64,000 nt of DNA from Bermanella sp034112325 (GCA_034112325.1 JAWUVO010000027.1:1-64000), one strand, 5' to 3'. Positions 9,117 through 19,182 are shown, counted from the first letter of the stretch. Numbers and translations are program-made. The notes: generated from the letters alone by a model not told the origin.

Positions 9117-9530
9117 CTATTTAACTAATGGAAGGTTGTTATTAGTCCAGTCCATTATGCCACCGCTTAAGCGATATACTTCAGCAAAACCATTGTCTTT
9201 AAGTATTTTGCTAGCCGCTGAAGCCGTTTGACCCGTTTTGCACACTACTATAATAGGGTCGTTTTTATGTTTTTCTAGTTCTGCAATACGAGAAAGTAAC
9301 TGAGCGTTGCCAATATTAACTGAATCGACGATATGCCCACCTTTGTAATCTGCCTTTTCCCGAATATCCAGCACTAAACCATTTTTCGAGTTGATCAAAG
9401 CTGTAGCTTCATGAGTACTCACTTTAGGTCCAGCTTTTTGGCCACTGTCCCACATTAACGCCATAAACATAATGGCCAACGCGGATACCATCATCCAATG
9501 GTTAGTTACAAATTCTACAAATTGTTCCAT
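9117..9530 (-). CDS. Membrane-anchored rhodanese-like sulfurtransferase
   Basis: A 137-residue protein with one N-terminal membrane segment (about residues 10-27) and a single rhodanese domain (about 38-135). The active-site loop VCKTGQTA carries the persulfide Cys. It corresponds to the YibN-type protein that commonly precedes secB. Substrate is unknown; general persulfide transfer is a family-level inference. Probably cotranscribed with secB. Confidence 0.9.
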   Translation of the reverse strand: MEQFVEFVTNHWMMVSALAIMFMALMWDSGQKAGPKVSTHEATALINSKNGLVLDIREKADYKGGHIVDSVNIGNAQLLSRIAELEKHKNDPIIVVCKTGQTASAASKILKDNGFAEVYRLSGGIMDWTNNNLPLVK

Positions 9531-9636
9531 TACTGTACCTATCTACTAAATTCTTGTTGGTCTATGACAAAATCAGGATTTGAAGTATACCGTATTCCTA
9601 GCGGGCTAACAGCGGCATTATAGCCACGCAAGCAAC

Positions 9637-9684
9637 AAACAGGTAAAATCAGTTTAATTTTATTGATCTAGGTTATACCTGTTT
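9637..9684. promoter_or_regulatory. Inverted repeat abutting the gpmI start codon
   Basis: The 9-base arms AAACAGGTA (9637-9645) and TACCTGTTT (9676-9684) are perfect complements separated by 30 bases, and the second arm ends on the base before the gpmI ATG at 9685. It could be an operator, or an mRNA hairpin that covers the start if the left arm is transcribed. No strong Shine-Dalgarno is seen between the arms. The function is inference. Confidence 0.4.
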
Positions 9685-11235
9685 ATGTCTAATCAGCCAA
9701 AACCCGTTGCTCTTATTATCCTTGATGGCTTTGGTGAGCGCGAAGACGCTCAAGACAACGCTATTGCGGCGGCCCATACCCCAACTTGGGATCGCTTAAA
9801 AGCTGAATATCCAAGGCAACTGATCGCTACATCTGGTATAGCCGTGGGTTTACCCGATGGCCAAATGGGCAACTCTGAAGTTGGCCACATGAACCTTGGT
9901 GCTGGCCGCACTGTATATCAAAACTTCACACGCATTAATAAAAGCATTGTCGATGGCGACTTTTTTCAAAATAGCGCATTAACTGGTGCAGTTGATAAGG
10001 CCGTTGCGGGTAAAAAAGCGGTTCATATTTTAGGTTTGTTGTCCCCTGGTGGAGTCCATAGCCACATAAACCACATAAAGTCTTTAGCTGACCTAGCGGC
10101 TAAACGTGGCGCCACACACATTTATATTCACGGAATATTAGATGGCCGCGACGTGGCTCCACAGAGCGCCCTACCCTTTATTACTGAAATTGAAAACCAC
10201 ATGTCAGGTCTAGGCTTAGGCAGTAACGCCAAGCTTGCCACCCTAATTGGCCGTTACTATGCAATGGACCGCGATAATCGCTGGGATCGTGTGCAGTTGG
10301 CATACGACATGTACACACAAGGTAAGTCTGCCTATCAAGCCCTTAATGGTGCCCAAGCGTTAGCCGCATCTTACTTGCGCAAAGAGCACGATGAATTTGT
10401 TAAAGACACTATTTTAGGCGATGCCATAAAAGTAGAAGATGGCGACGCGATTATTTTTGCAAACTTTCGCCCTGATCGTGCACGTGAAATCACCCGTGCA
10501 TTTGTCGACGGCGAAAATTTTGATGGCTTTACCAGAGTGGCCACCCCGAAGCTAAGCGAATTTGTCATGATGACAGAATACGCGGCCAGTATTAAAGCCA
10601 CCTGTGCATACCCACCAACTCCTATCGTTAACGGCCTTGGTGAATATGTTTCTAACCTAGGCAAAACTCAATTACGAATTGCTGAAACAGAAAAGTATGC
10701 TCACGTGACTTTCTTTTTTAGTGGCGGGCGTGAGGACCTTTACCCAGGTGAAGAACGTATTTTAATTAACAGCCCAGATGTAGCCACTTACGATTTACAA
10801 CCTGAAATGAGTGCCCCTGAAGTAACTGACAACTTGGTTCGAGTTATTGAAGAGCAAAAATACGATCTCATTATATGTAATTATGCCAATGGCGATATGG
10901 TCGGTCATACCGGCGTATTTGATGCTGCGGTAAAAGCAGTAGAGGCATTAGATATATGTTTAAAGCGAGTGACAGATGCAATATTAAAAGTGGGTGGCGC
11001 TTGCTTAATTACCGCCGACCACGGCAACTGCGAACAAATGTTAGACGCTAATGGCGGCCCTATGACTCAGCATACAACTGGTCCTGTAAATCTAATACAT
11101 GTAAGCAATCAAGGTAAAAACATTAGCCTGAAAGAAGGTGGAGCTTTGTGTGACATTGCACCCACCCTGCTAAACATGATGGGTGAAAAAGCCCCAGCAG
11201 AAATGACGGGATCAATACTGGTTGAGAAAGTTTAA
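9685..11235 (+). CDS. gpmI: 2,3-bisphosphoglycerate-independent phosphoglycerate mutase
   Basis: Mn-dependent cytosolic enzyme interconverting 3- and 2-phosphoglycerate. The 516-residue product has an alkaline-phosphatase-type core with metal-binding ILDGFG near residue 12. The phosphoserine motif MGNSEVGHMNLGAGR places the catalytic Ser at about 64. Further motifs are HILDGRD, FRPDRAREI, and the C-terminal metal site TADHGNCEQM. The stop overlaps the envC start by one base, as in Pseudomonas, suggesting cotranscription. Confidence 0.98.
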   Translation: MSNQPKPVALIILDGFGEREDAQDNAIAAAHTPTWDRLKAEYPRQLIATSGIAVGLPDGQMGNSEVGHMNLGAGRTVYQNFTRINKSIVDGDFFQNSALTGAVDKAVAGKKAVHILGLLSPGGVHSHINHIKSLADLAAKRGATHIYIHGILDGRDVAPQSALPFITEIENHMSGLGLGSNAKLATLIGRYYAMDRDNRWDRVQLAYDMYTQGKSAYQALNGAQALAASYLRKEHDEFVKDTILGDAIKVEDGDAIIFANFRPDRAREITRAFVDGENFDGFTRVATPKLSEFVMMTEYAASIKATCAYPPTPIVNGLGEYVSNLGKTQLRIAETEKYAHVTFFFSGGREDLYPGEERILINSPDVATYDLQPEMSAPEVTDNLVRVIEEQKYDLIICNYANGDMVGHTGVFDAAVKAVEALDICLKRVTDAILKVGGACLITADHGNCEQMLDANGGPMTQHTTGPVNLIHVSNQGKNISLKEGGALCDIAPTLLNMMGEKAPAEMTGSILVEKV

Positions 11236-12410
11236 TGATAAAACATCTATTACTAACGCTATCTGTAATAGCGTTACTGGTTTCTTTTTCTTCACCTGCA
11301 CTGTCGGCTAATGCAGATGAAGGAACAGTCAGTAAAAAACAATTAAGTGATGCTCACTTAAAAAAGTTACGTGACGATATTAACGAGTTGCAAAATTTTC
11401 TAAAAAAAGCACAGGACGACCATAAAGACCTAGTTGATTCATTACGTAAGAGTGATGAAGAAGTAGCTAAAATAAGTAAGTTAGTTGAAGGTATAAAACA
11501 ATCGTTGCAGGAGGAACGAGCTCGCCTAAAAAAGCTCAAGGGCGAACAGAAATCGCTCAACCTCAGTAAAAATGATCAACAAAAAACTCTAAAAAATATT
11601 ATTATCGCCACGTATAAGTTAGGCCAAGAACCTCAACTCAAGCTATTACTCAATCAGCAAGATCCAAGCAAGCTAGCGCGTAACTTAAGTTACCTACAAT
11701 ATTTTAATTTGGCTCACCAGGAGCAAATTAAACAATATCGTTCAACCCTTAATAAGTTAGATGAGGTCACCGATAAGGTGGCACAAAAGCAAAAAAGTCT
11801 GCAAGACAAACTCTCTGAGCTTCGCTCTAGTCGTAACCAATTGAAGTCACTTCAGCTTGTGCAGCAAAAGAATGCCGATGCGCTAGACAACCAAATTAAA
11901 GATGATAATCAGCGCTTAAGCCGCTTACAGCAAGATCGTCAAAACTTAATGTCTTTACTGGGCCAAGTAGAACAAGTATTTATGCCCTACGAGCGCAATA
12001 AAGAAAGCCGCCCGTTTAAACAATTAAAAGGAAAGCTGCCTAATCCAATTAAGGTAAAACCGAAACGTATGTTTGGCATGGTACAAAGTAATGGCAAACA
12101 ACAATGGGAAGGATGGCTATACCCTTCAACAGAAGGCAGCGATATACACGCAGTACACCATGGAAGAATTGTATTTAGTGATTGGCTACGTGGTTTTGGG
12201 TTATTAACCATTGTTGATCATGGCCAAGGATACATGAGCTTATACGCACGCAATCAATCACTATTAACCAGCGTAGGTGACTGGGTTGAAGCAGGTGACG
12301 TTATTGCAAAACTCGGACGCAGTGGTGGCTACGATCAATCAGCTTTATATTTTGAGATACGACACAAGGGCGAACCTCAAAACCCTAAGCGCTGGTTAGC
12401 TAAGCGTTAG
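11235..12410 (+). CDS. envC: Murein hydrolase activator EnvC
   Basis: Periplasmic activator of septal amidases. A signal peptide spans about residues 1-25 (ending near ALSA). A long coiled coil covers about 35-250, and a C-terminal LytM/M23 domain lies at about 290-390. In that domain the residues that bind zinc in active peptidases are replaced: the usual HxH reads FEIRH and the YAHL-like loop reads LYARN. The domain is therefore probably catalytically dead and regulatory, as in EnvC. Translationally coupled to gpmI. Confidence 0.93.
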   Translation: MIKHLLLTLSVIALLVSFSSPALSANADEGTVSKKQLSDAHLKKLRDDINELQNFLKKAQDDHKDLVDSLRKSDEEVAKISKLVEGIKQSLQEERARLKKLKGEQKSLNLSKNDQQKTLKNIIIATYKLGQEPQLKLLLNQQDPSKLARNLSYLQYFNLAHQEQIKQYRSTLNKLDEVTDKVAQKQKSLQDKLSELRSSRNQLKSLQLVQQKNADALDNQIKDDNQRLSRLQQDRQNLMSLLGQVEQVFMPYERNKESRPFKQLKGKLPNPIKVKPKRMFGMVQSNGKQQWEGWLYPSTEGSDIHAVHHGRIVFSDWLRGFGLLTIVDHGQGYMSLYARNQSLLTSVGDWVEAGDVIAKLGRSGGYDQSALYFEIRHKGEPQNPKRWLAKR

Positions 12411-12438
12411 GGCATTTCATTGTTAAAAACCAGAGCGA

Positions 12439-12465
12439 TTCCCATTAGATGGGAGAGTTTATTTT
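12439..12465. terminator. Weak hairpin between convergent envC and efflux genes
   Basis: TCCCAT (12440-12445) and ATGGGA (12449-12454) form a short stem with a 3-base loop, followed on the plus strand by a T-rich stretch (GTTTATTTT). It lies between two converging genes, so a terminator role for envC is plausible. The stem is short and the T run is interrupted. Confidence 0.35.
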
Positions 12466-15400
12466 GCCCCTTTTTCCTTTTCTTTTTGCAGCGCTAACTG
12501 TCGGTTCAATTCTGTTTCCATCACCAGAGGTGATTGTGTATTACGGGCTAATAGTCGATACATCACGGGTACAATCACCAGTGTAAAAACAGTTGAGGCT
12601 AATATACCGGTCAACACCACAATACCAATCACAGTTCGGGTTTCGGCTCCGGCACCAAATGACATAATCAAAGGCAAAGCGCCAAATGCCGTGGTGATTG
12701 CAGTCATTAAAATAGGACGCAAGCGAACGGTTGCCGATTCAATAATAGCCTGTTCAAACTCCATCCCTTCATCGCGTAATTGATTGCAGAATTCCACAAT
12801 TAAAATCCCATTTTTAGCGGTGAGTCCAACTAGCATAATTAGACCAATCTGCGAATATATATTCAACGATTGTCCAAACACATATAAACCTGCCAACGCA
12901 CCAATCATTGCCATAGGCACTGTGAGCATAATCACTAATGGGTGTATGTAGCTTTCAAATTGGGCTGCCAGTACTAAAAATACTACTAGTAAAGCTAGTG
13001 CAAAAATAAAGTAAATAGATTGTCCACTGCTTTCTAAATCTTGTGACTGCCCCTTATAACTGATCACGGCTTCTGCCGGTAAATGTTTTCTTGCTAAGTC
13101 GTTTAAGTAATCTAACGCTTCACCCAGTGTGTAGCCGTCGGCTAAGTTTGCCTCAAGCGTGATGGCTCGAATGCGGTTATAACGATTTAGCGTATTAGCG
13201 TCTGCGCGTTCAGTAATGGTGACTAGGTTTGCTAAAGGTATAAGCTGATTGTCATTACGGCTGCGCACATAAATATTTTTCATATCTAAGGGTGTGTTCT
13301 GTAGGTTTCGCTCACCCTCTAAAATCACATCGTATTCTTCACCACGATCTAAGAACGTCGTTACACGACGAGAACCTTGTAGAGCCGCTAATGTATTGCC
13401 AATTTCTTCGGCACTGACACCCAGGTCAGCCGCACGCTCTGTGTTGATGTTAATTAATACTTGCGGTTTGGTTTCTTTATAATCGTCATCAAGTCCAATT
13501 AATTTTGAGTTCTCAGCGGCTTTTTCTAGCATAATATCTCGCCACTGGGCAAGCTGTTCATAGCTGCTTCCACCCATAACAAATTGAACAGGTTTACCAA
13601 GACCACCACCTAACGCTTGTCGCATAATGGCAAACGCTCTCACACCCGCCAAATCACTTAAGCTTTTATTAATACGGCCAATCACTTCATTGGCAGGCGG
13701 TCTATCACTCCAATCTTCAAGTACTACAATTACAAACCCACCTGAAAAATCAGCTGAATTTCCAAATCCTCTTGGCGTGCGAACCAACAAACGTTTGACA
13801 ATACCTTCATCGACTAAAGGCATTAAACGAGATTCAATTTCATCCATGTAAGAGGTTGAGTAATCGTAACTAGAGCCTTCGGGAGCCGACACAAGAACAA
13901 AAAAAGCACCACGATCTTCTTTAGGTGTAAACTCAGTAGGAATATTATTAAACAACCAAGCACAACTGAGTAATGCTAATCCTAATAGCACCAATGTTCG
14001 CTTGGGTGCGTTTAATGTATTTGTTAAATATTCTTTATATTGATCACGCAGCGAATCTAAAAGTTTATTAGTTTTTTGGGTAAGCACATTAGGCTTTTCA
14101 TTAGCATGCAGTAATCGCGAACACATCATGGGTGATAGCGACAATGCTACCAACGATGAGAACCCAACCGCCGCTGACATGGCAACCGCAAATTCGGTAA
14201 AGAGTTTTCCTAAATCCCCTTCTAAGAAAATAATCGGAAGAAAAACCGAAATTAAAACCGCTGTGGTGGCTAGAATAGCAAATGAAACCTGCCGAGCACC
14301 TAGGTAAGCCGCAACTAAAGGTGACTCACCTTCATCAATTCGCCTATGGATATTTTCAAGCATTACAATGGCGTCATCCACTACCATACCAATTGCTAAA
14401 ATCAACGCTAACAATGTGAGTAAATTAATAGTGAACCCAAGCATGTATAAAATAACAAAGGTGCCCATTAAAGAAACAGGTACCGTAATCGCAGGAATTA
14501 ATGTTGCACGCACATTGCCTAAAAAAACATAAATAACCAAAATTACTAACGCCATTGCGATGAATAATGTTTGATACACTTCGTCGATGGATCTTTCTAT
14601 GAAGACCGAGCTATCATAACTGCGCAACAGCTCCATACCATCAGGAAGTTCGGGGTTTACTTTGTCTAGTAAGGCTCGCGCTTTACGCGCCACATCTAAT
14701 GTATTGGCTGTGCTTTGTTTGGTGATGCCAAGGCCCACCATGGGAATACCGTTGCCTCGAAATGATTTTCGATGCTCTTCTGCGGCCAATTCAACTCGCG
14801 CCACATCTTTAAGTCTAACTGGGTAATCCGTATCTGCACGAATCACTAGCTGACCAATTTTTTCGGGCGTCGGGTAGGCCCGCTCTAAGCGCACAGTAAA
14901 CTGACGCTGCTGTGATTCTATACTGCCAGCTGGTAATTCAATATTTTCACGGCGTAAGGCATCTTCTATATCGCTTATGGTCAACTCTCTAGCGGCTAAA
15001 GCTTTACGATCTATCCATACTCTTAGAGCGTAATCTAAACCACCACCCACTCGGACTCGGGCAACACCATCGATCACACTAAATCGATCGACCAAATAAC
15101 GATTGGCATAATCGGTTAACTCAAGCAGCCCCATGCGATCACTTACAAGGTTAAACCACATAATAGTGTCATCATCTGCACCCGCTTTGGTGACCTCTGG
15201 CGGTTCAGCTTCGTCAGGTAGATTATTCAGCACACGAGAGACTCGATCGCGTACATCATTAGCGGCCGCATCTATATCTCGGTTAACATTAAACTCAATT
15301 GAAATATCCGATCGACCATCCTTACTTGCCGAAATGATATTCTTTATCCCCTCGATACCAGAAATACGGTCTTCAATTACTTGAGTAATTCGTTGCTCAA

Positions 15401-15575
15401 CAATGGCCGCAGCGGCGCCAGTATAGTTAGTACGAATACTAACAACCGGGGCATCTATATCCGGATATTCTCGCAGAGGTAACTTATCGAATGCTAATAA
15501 GCCAAAGGCTAAAATTAATAAACTTATAACAGAAGCTAAAACTGGGCGCTTAACGGAAAGGTCGGTAATGATCAT
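12459..15575 (-). CDS. RND efflux transporter, AcrB/HAE1 family
   Basis: A 1038-residue inner-membrane proton-driven pump of the hydrophobe/amphiphile efflux class. It opens with the typical MIITDLSVKRPVLASV. The proton-relay Asp pair falls in GMVVDDAIVMLENIHRR (D400, D401), and the second half repeats the fold (LIMLVGLTAKNGILIVEF). It overlaps the adaptor gene by 4 bases, forming a two-gene operon. No TolC-type gene or dedicated regulator is adjacent, so the outer-membrane partner is probably encoded elsewhere. Substrates cannot be predicted. Confidence 0.95.
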   Translation of the reverse strand: MIITDLSVKRPVLASVISLLILAFGLLAFDKLPLREYPDIDAPVVSIRTNYTGAAAAIVEQRITQVIEDRISGIEGIKNIISASKDGRSDISIEFNVNRDIDAAANDVRDRVSRVLNNLPDEAEPPEVTKAGADDDTIMWFNLVSDRMGLLELTDYANRYLVDRFSVIDGVARVRVGGGLDYALRVWIDRKALAARELTISDIEDALRRENIELPAGSIESQQRQFTVRLERAYPTPEKIGQLVIRADTDYPVRLKDVARVELAAEEHRKSFRGNGIPMVGLGITKQSTANTLDVARKARALLDKVNPELPDGMELLRSYDSSVFIERSIDEVYQTLFIAMALVILVIYVFLGNVRATLIPAITVPVSLMGTFVILYMLGFTINLLTLLALILAIGMVVDDAIVMLENIHRRIDEGESPLVAAYLGARQVSFAILATTAVLISVFLPIIFLEGDLGKLFTEFAVAMSAAVGFSSLVALSLSPMMCSRLLHANEKPNVLTQKTNKLLDSLRDQYKEYLTNTLNAPKRTLVLLGLALLSCAWLFNNIPTEFTPKEDRGAFFVLVSAPEGSSYDYSTSYMDEIESRLMPLVDEGIVKRLLVRTPRGFGNSADFSGGFVIVVLEDWSDRPPANEVIGRINKSLSDLAGVRAFAIMRQALGGGLGKPVQFVMGGSSYEQLAQWRDIMLEKAAENSKLIGLDDDYKETKPQVLININTERAADLGVSAEEIGNTLAALQGSRRVTTFLDRGEEYDVILEGERNLQNTPLDMKNIYVRSRNDNQLIPLANLVTITERADANTLNRYNRIRAITLEANLADGYTLGEALDYLNDLARKHLPAEAVISYKGQSQDLESSGQSIYFIFALALLVVFLVLAAQFESYIHPLVIMLTVPMAMIGALAGLYVFGQSLNIYSQIGLIMLVGLTAKNGILIVEFCNQLRDEGMEFEQAIIESATVRLRPILMTAITTAFGALPLIMSFGAGAETRTVIGIVVLTGILASTVFTLVIVPVMYRLLARNTQSPLVMETELNRQLALQKEKEKGAK

Positions 15576-16630
15576 GCGTCACCCTTGCGCCATGTTTCAA
15601 TTTGCTCAATGACTTTGCTTCCTGGTTTTACTTTTAATAAACCCTGCCAAACAATCTTATCACCTAACTCTAAACCGCTAAGCACTTCTACTTGCCCATT
15701 CTGGCGAATGCCTATTTCAATGGTCTGCTGGGTCACTGTCATATCTGCAGCTACTTTATAAACAAGGTGTTTATTGGCACGCATGAATACGGCCTCTTCA
15801 GGTAACATTTTACCGACCCGTTGCTGGTCAATTAAATTGAGTGTGAGCAACATACCAGGGCGTAGCAGTGCTTCTTCATTTTTAATTTTAGCGCGGACTT
15901 TTATACTGCGAGTACTAGGGTTAACACGGGAATCTAACGTAACAATTTCACCTTCAAATATACGTCCAGGGTAGGCAACACTCTTAGCTTTAATAGTTTG
16001 CCCCACTTTTATGCGTGGTAAATATAATTCGGCCAAATTAAAGTCCATTTGTAAGTTCACAACAGAGTCTAAAGTGGTGATCTGATCACCTGGTTTGAGT
16101 AAAGCACCGATACTAAAATTACGTAAACCCAGCAAGCCATCAAAAGGGGCTTTAATAACTCGGTCTTTTAATGTGGCTTGAACTTGTGCAATGCGGGCGC
16201 GAGCTGTGTCAATGGATGACTGTAAACGATCAAGCTCGGATGCCGACACCGATCTTTGTTTAACTAGGTTTTCAATACGCTTATATTCACGCTGCTGCTC
16301 GGCCAATTCAATTTTGGCGCCATTCAATTGCGCTATTTCTTCATCGTTGGCTAAGGTCAGTAAAATCTGCCCTTTTTTTACAAACTGTCCTTGATCGAAA
16401 GAGATATCGCTGATTTTTTCGGTGACACTGGCGGTTAAATTAACCGATTCTGCTGCCCGCGCACTGCCGATAGCTTCAAGTGTTTCGGTGATGTTGCTTT
16501 GAATCACTTCAAATAAAACTACCTGAACATCGCCACGAGGACGCTGACTGTTTTGGTTGTCGGTGTAATAACGCCAAATGACCGCAATAACAATGATCAG
16601 TAAAACGCCATAAGCAAGCTTACGCAGCAT
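15572..16630 (-). CDS. RND efflux periplasmic adaptor (HlyD/MFP family)
   Basis: A 352-residue membrane-fusion protein with an N-terminal membrane anchor (about residues 4-22) rather than a clear lipobox. It has a barrel-sandwich (lipoyl-like) domain split around an alpha-hairpin (about 60-165; note FDGLLGLRNFSIGALLKPGD) and a beta-barrel/membrane-proximal domain after it. It links the downstream RND pump to an outer-membrane channel. First gene of the pump operon, with an operator-like dyad just upstream. Confidence 0.93.
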   Translation of the reverse strand: MLRKLAYGVLLIIVIAVIWRYYTDNQNSQRPRGDVQVVLFEVIQSNITETLEAIGSARAAESVNLTASVTEKISDISFDQGQFVKKGQILLTLANDEEIAQLNGAKIELAEQQREYKRIENLVKQRSVSASELDRLQSSIDTARARIAQVQATLKDRVIKAPFDGLLGLRNFSIGALLKPGDQITTLDSVVNLQMDFNLAELYLPRIKVGQTIKAKSVAYPGRIFEGEIVTLDSRVNPSTRSIKVRAKIKNEEALLRPGMLLTLNLIDQQRVGKMLPEEAVFMRANKHLVYKVAADMTVTQQTIEIGIRQNGQVEVLSGLELGDKIVWQGLLKVKPGSKVIEQIETWRKGDA

Positions 16631-16958
16631 GGGAGTATCCTAAATAAATTTGAATATGATAGACGCTATGATGCCTATCATGCTCGTTAGTTTCATTAAT
16701 TATTTACGGGTGTAAAAAGGGATTGGATTCTAATTTATAACACTCATCCTAGAGGCACATCATTCATTACTGAGCTAATCTAGCAAGACTCATGTCGAAT
16801 CATTTCTAGCACACTAGATTATGCATAACAAAACACGCCATTAAAGCTGCTTCTATATTAAAAAGCTTCAAATGCCCATTAATAATGCCGGTTTACTTCA
16901 AATTTCAGAGCAATCTGTTATAACTTATAAAACTAATATAAAACATAAATAAATAGAG
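16631..16958. other. Divergent intergenic region between efflux operon and ctpA
   Basis: This 328-base AT-rich gap separates the divergent adaptor and protease genes and must hold both promoters. The only clear structures I see are the dyad at 16656-16681 and AT-rich hexamers near 16918-16940 (TTATAACTTATAA) that could include a -10 element for ctpA. No tRNA, small RNA gene or convincing short reading frame is recognised. Confidence 0.5.
16656..16681. promoter_or_regulatory. Operator-like dyad upstream of the efflux adaptor
   Basis: ATGATAG (16656-16662) and CTATCAT (16675-16681) are perfect inverted repeats with a 12-base spacer, beginning 26 bases upstream of the adaptor start. Spacing and place fit a repressor operator such as a TetR- or MarR-type site. 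No cognate regulator gene lies nearby, so this is inference. Confidence 0.35.
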
Positions 16959-18296
16959 ATGCCCATGTCACGCCTACTGATCATTATCCTATGCTCTGTA
17001 TTTTCCTTAAGTGCGTTCGCCCAAGACGTTATTGAAGGCGAAGCTAAAGTTACTCCTTCTCGCTTGCCGTTAGAAGAGCTGCGCGCCTTTGCCGAAATAT
17101 TTGAGCGCATTCGGACCAGCTACGTCGAGGTAGTAGACGATAAAACTTTACTAGAGAATGCCATTCACGGCATGTTAAGTGGATTAGATCCCCATTCATC
17201 CTATCTAGGCGCACAAGACTTTGCCGAATTACGAGATAATACCAGTGGTAAGTTTGGTGGCTTGGGTATTGAAGTAGGTATTCAAGACGGCTTGATTAAG
17301 GTAGTGAGTCCAATAGACGATACGCCTGCAGAAAAAGCCGGCATTCTAGCGGGTGATATAATTATTAAAATTGATGATACACCCGTGAAAGGTATTGGGC
17401 TTACCAACGCCATTGATAAAATGCGCGGCGAACCTGGCAGTGAAATTCGTCTGACCATTTTACGCGAAGGTGAAAGCCAACCATTAGAAATAGCACTTAA
17501 TCGAGCCGAAATAAAGATAACTAGTATTAAACACAAACTGATCGATGATCGCTTTGGATATGTTCGTATTACTCAATTTCAAGAAAATACTGGCGCTGAT
17601 ATACATGCTGCATTGCAAAAACTACTAGACGACAGCAAACAAGAATTAGCTGGCGTGGTATTAGACCTAAGAAATAATCCAGGTGGTGTACTAGATGCAG
17701 CAGTGGCGGTAAGTGATGTATTTATTGATGAAGGTACTTTAGTTTATACAAAAGGCCGCGTAAGCAATGCAGATATAGATTACTTGGCTACCATAGACAC
17801 ACTTATGCCTAAGCTGCCTTTAATAGTATTAATTAATGCTGGCAGTGCATCGGCATCTGAAATAGTCGCGGGCGCACTGCAAGATCATAAACGAGCCGTT
17901 ATCATGGGTACACAAAGTTTTGGTAAAGGGTCGGTGCAGACGGTTTTACCATTAAATGGTGAGCATGCATTAAAGTTGACCACCGCTAGGTATTTCACGC
18001 CTAACGGTCGCTCCATACAAGCTAAAGGGATAACTCCTGACATTGAAGTTCATCAAGGAAAGTTTACCGCAGCCTCAGAAACTGGCTATTACAAAGAAGC
18101 GGATTTAGATGGGCATTTAGAAAACGATATTAGCGCAGAAAATAAAACCACAAAAAAAATACTTTCATCATCTGAATTGATTCAAAAAGACTTTCAATTA
18201 CAGCAAGCTTTAACCGTATTAAAAAGCATGAACATACTCAAAGTCAGCGCGCACAAAGTCGAGAACGATGAAACTAATCAAGCTTCTGGTCTATAG
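16959..18296 (+). CDS. ctpA: S41-family carboxy-terminal processing protease (CtpA-type)
   Basis: Periplasmic tail-specific serine protease of 445 residues. A signal peptide spans residues 1-21 (ending near AFA), a PDZ domain about 95-175, and the S41 catalytic domain about 195-370. The catalytic dyad is read as Ser298 in GSASASEI and Lys323 in FGKGSVQT, the spacing seen in characterised Prc/Ctp proteases. The C-terminal ~100 residues are polar and variable. It overlaps yibQ by 29 bases. With envC upstream, a role in cell-wall hydrolase turnover is plausible, but substrates are not shown by sequence. Confidence 0.94.
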   Translation: MPMSRLLIIILCSVFSLSAFAQDVIEGEAKVTPSRLPLEELRAFAEIFERIRTSYVEVVDDKTLLENAIHGMLSGLDPHSSYLGAQDFAELRDNTSGKFGGLGIEVGIQDGLIKVVSPIDDTPAEKAGILAGDIIIKIDDTPVKGIGLTNAIDKMRGEPGSEIRLTILREGESQPLEIALNRAEIKITSIKHKLIDDRFGYVRITQFQENTGADIHAALQKLLDDSKQELAGVVLDLRNNPGGVLDAAVAVSDVFIDEGTLVYTKGRVSNADIDYLATIDTLMPKLPLIVLINAGSASASEIVAGALQDHKRAVIMGTQSFGKGSVQTVLPLNGEHALKLTTARYFTPNGRSIQAKGITPDIEVHQGKFTAASETGYYKEADLDGHLENDISAENKTTKKILSSSELIQKDFQLQQALTVLKSMNILKVSAHKVENDETNQASGL

Positions 18297-19182
18297 CAGC
18301 TTTTTACTAGCTGTTGTTACATCAACAACACAGGCCGATGTAAATACTCTAACCACGGCCACAACAAGTACACAAGGCAAGTTAGCCATTGTTATCGATG
18401 ACATGGGTAACAGCCTGCGTGCAGGCCTAGACGCAATTGCGCTTCCAGCCCCTATCACCTTTGCCGTTATGCCCCACAGAAAGCACAGTAAATTGCTGGC
18501 TGAACGAGCTGGTCGCTTAGGTCGGGACGTATTGCTGCATGCGCCCATGAGCACAGTGAATGGCCGTAATTTAGGCTCTGGTGGTTTAACTGAAGCTTTA
18601 AGCGAAAAAGATTTTAAAGATACTCTGCGCTTTTCAATTGCTAGCATCCCTTATATTTCTGGTATTAATAATCATATGGGCAGCCAATTAACAACACGCC
18701 CAAAGGCTATGAAATGGGTGATGGAAGTATTAAAACAAGAGCAGCTTTTTTTTCTTGATAGCCGTACCCATGCCAAAAGTATCGCCTATGAGACGGCTTT
18801 TAATATGGGATTACCTTCGGCTAATCGAGATATTTTTTTAGACAATGAAATTAATATTGATCATATTCACATGCAGTTTAAAAAAGCACTGGCAATTGCA
18901 AAAAAATATGGCAGTGCAATTGCTATAGGTCACCCACACAAAGCCACCTTGACTTACCTCAAACACGTACTGCCACAGCTTGAAGGCACAGATGTAGCCA
19001 TACACAGTATTAGCGATTTATTGAAAACAGGTATTAAGGCACGGCCTGATAGTGCCCGAGAAAGCAAGCCAGCGTTGGCGCCGTCTTTAGATGAACTGAT
19101 TAAAATACTTGTTTCTCAAAAAACTAATGAAAACAATAATAAACAGGCCAATAAACATAAAGCTGCGCCTTATTCCTATTAA
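18268..19182 (+). CDS. yibQ: Divergent polysaccharide deacetylase family protein (YibQ-like)
   Basis: A 304-residue secreted protein with a signal peptide (about 1-23). Its NodB-like barrel begins KLAIVIDDMGNS and includes FAVMPHRKHS and LLHAPM, the signature of the divergent polysaccharide deacetylase (DUF610) family. In Escherichia coli yibQ lies beside envC, and here it lies two genes downstream, behind ctpA. The family's enzymatic activity is not well defined. The last ~35 residues are Asn/Lys-rich. Translation is probably coupled to ctpA through the 29-base overlap. Confidence 0.88.
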   Translation: MKLIKLLVYSSFLLAVVTSTTQADVNTLTTATTSTQGKLAIVIDDMGNSLRAGLDAIALPAPITFAVMPHRKHSKLLAERAGRLGRDVLLHAPMSTVNGRNLGSGGLTEALSEKDFKDTLRFSIASIPYISGINNHMGSQLTTRPKAMKWVMEVLKQEQLFFLDSRTHAKSIAYETAFNMGLPSANRDIFLDNEINIDHIHMQFKKALAIAKKYGSAIAIGHPHKATLTYLKHVLPQLEGTDVAIHSISDLLKTGIKARPDSARESKPALAPSLDELIKILVSQKTNENNNKQANKHKAAPYSY

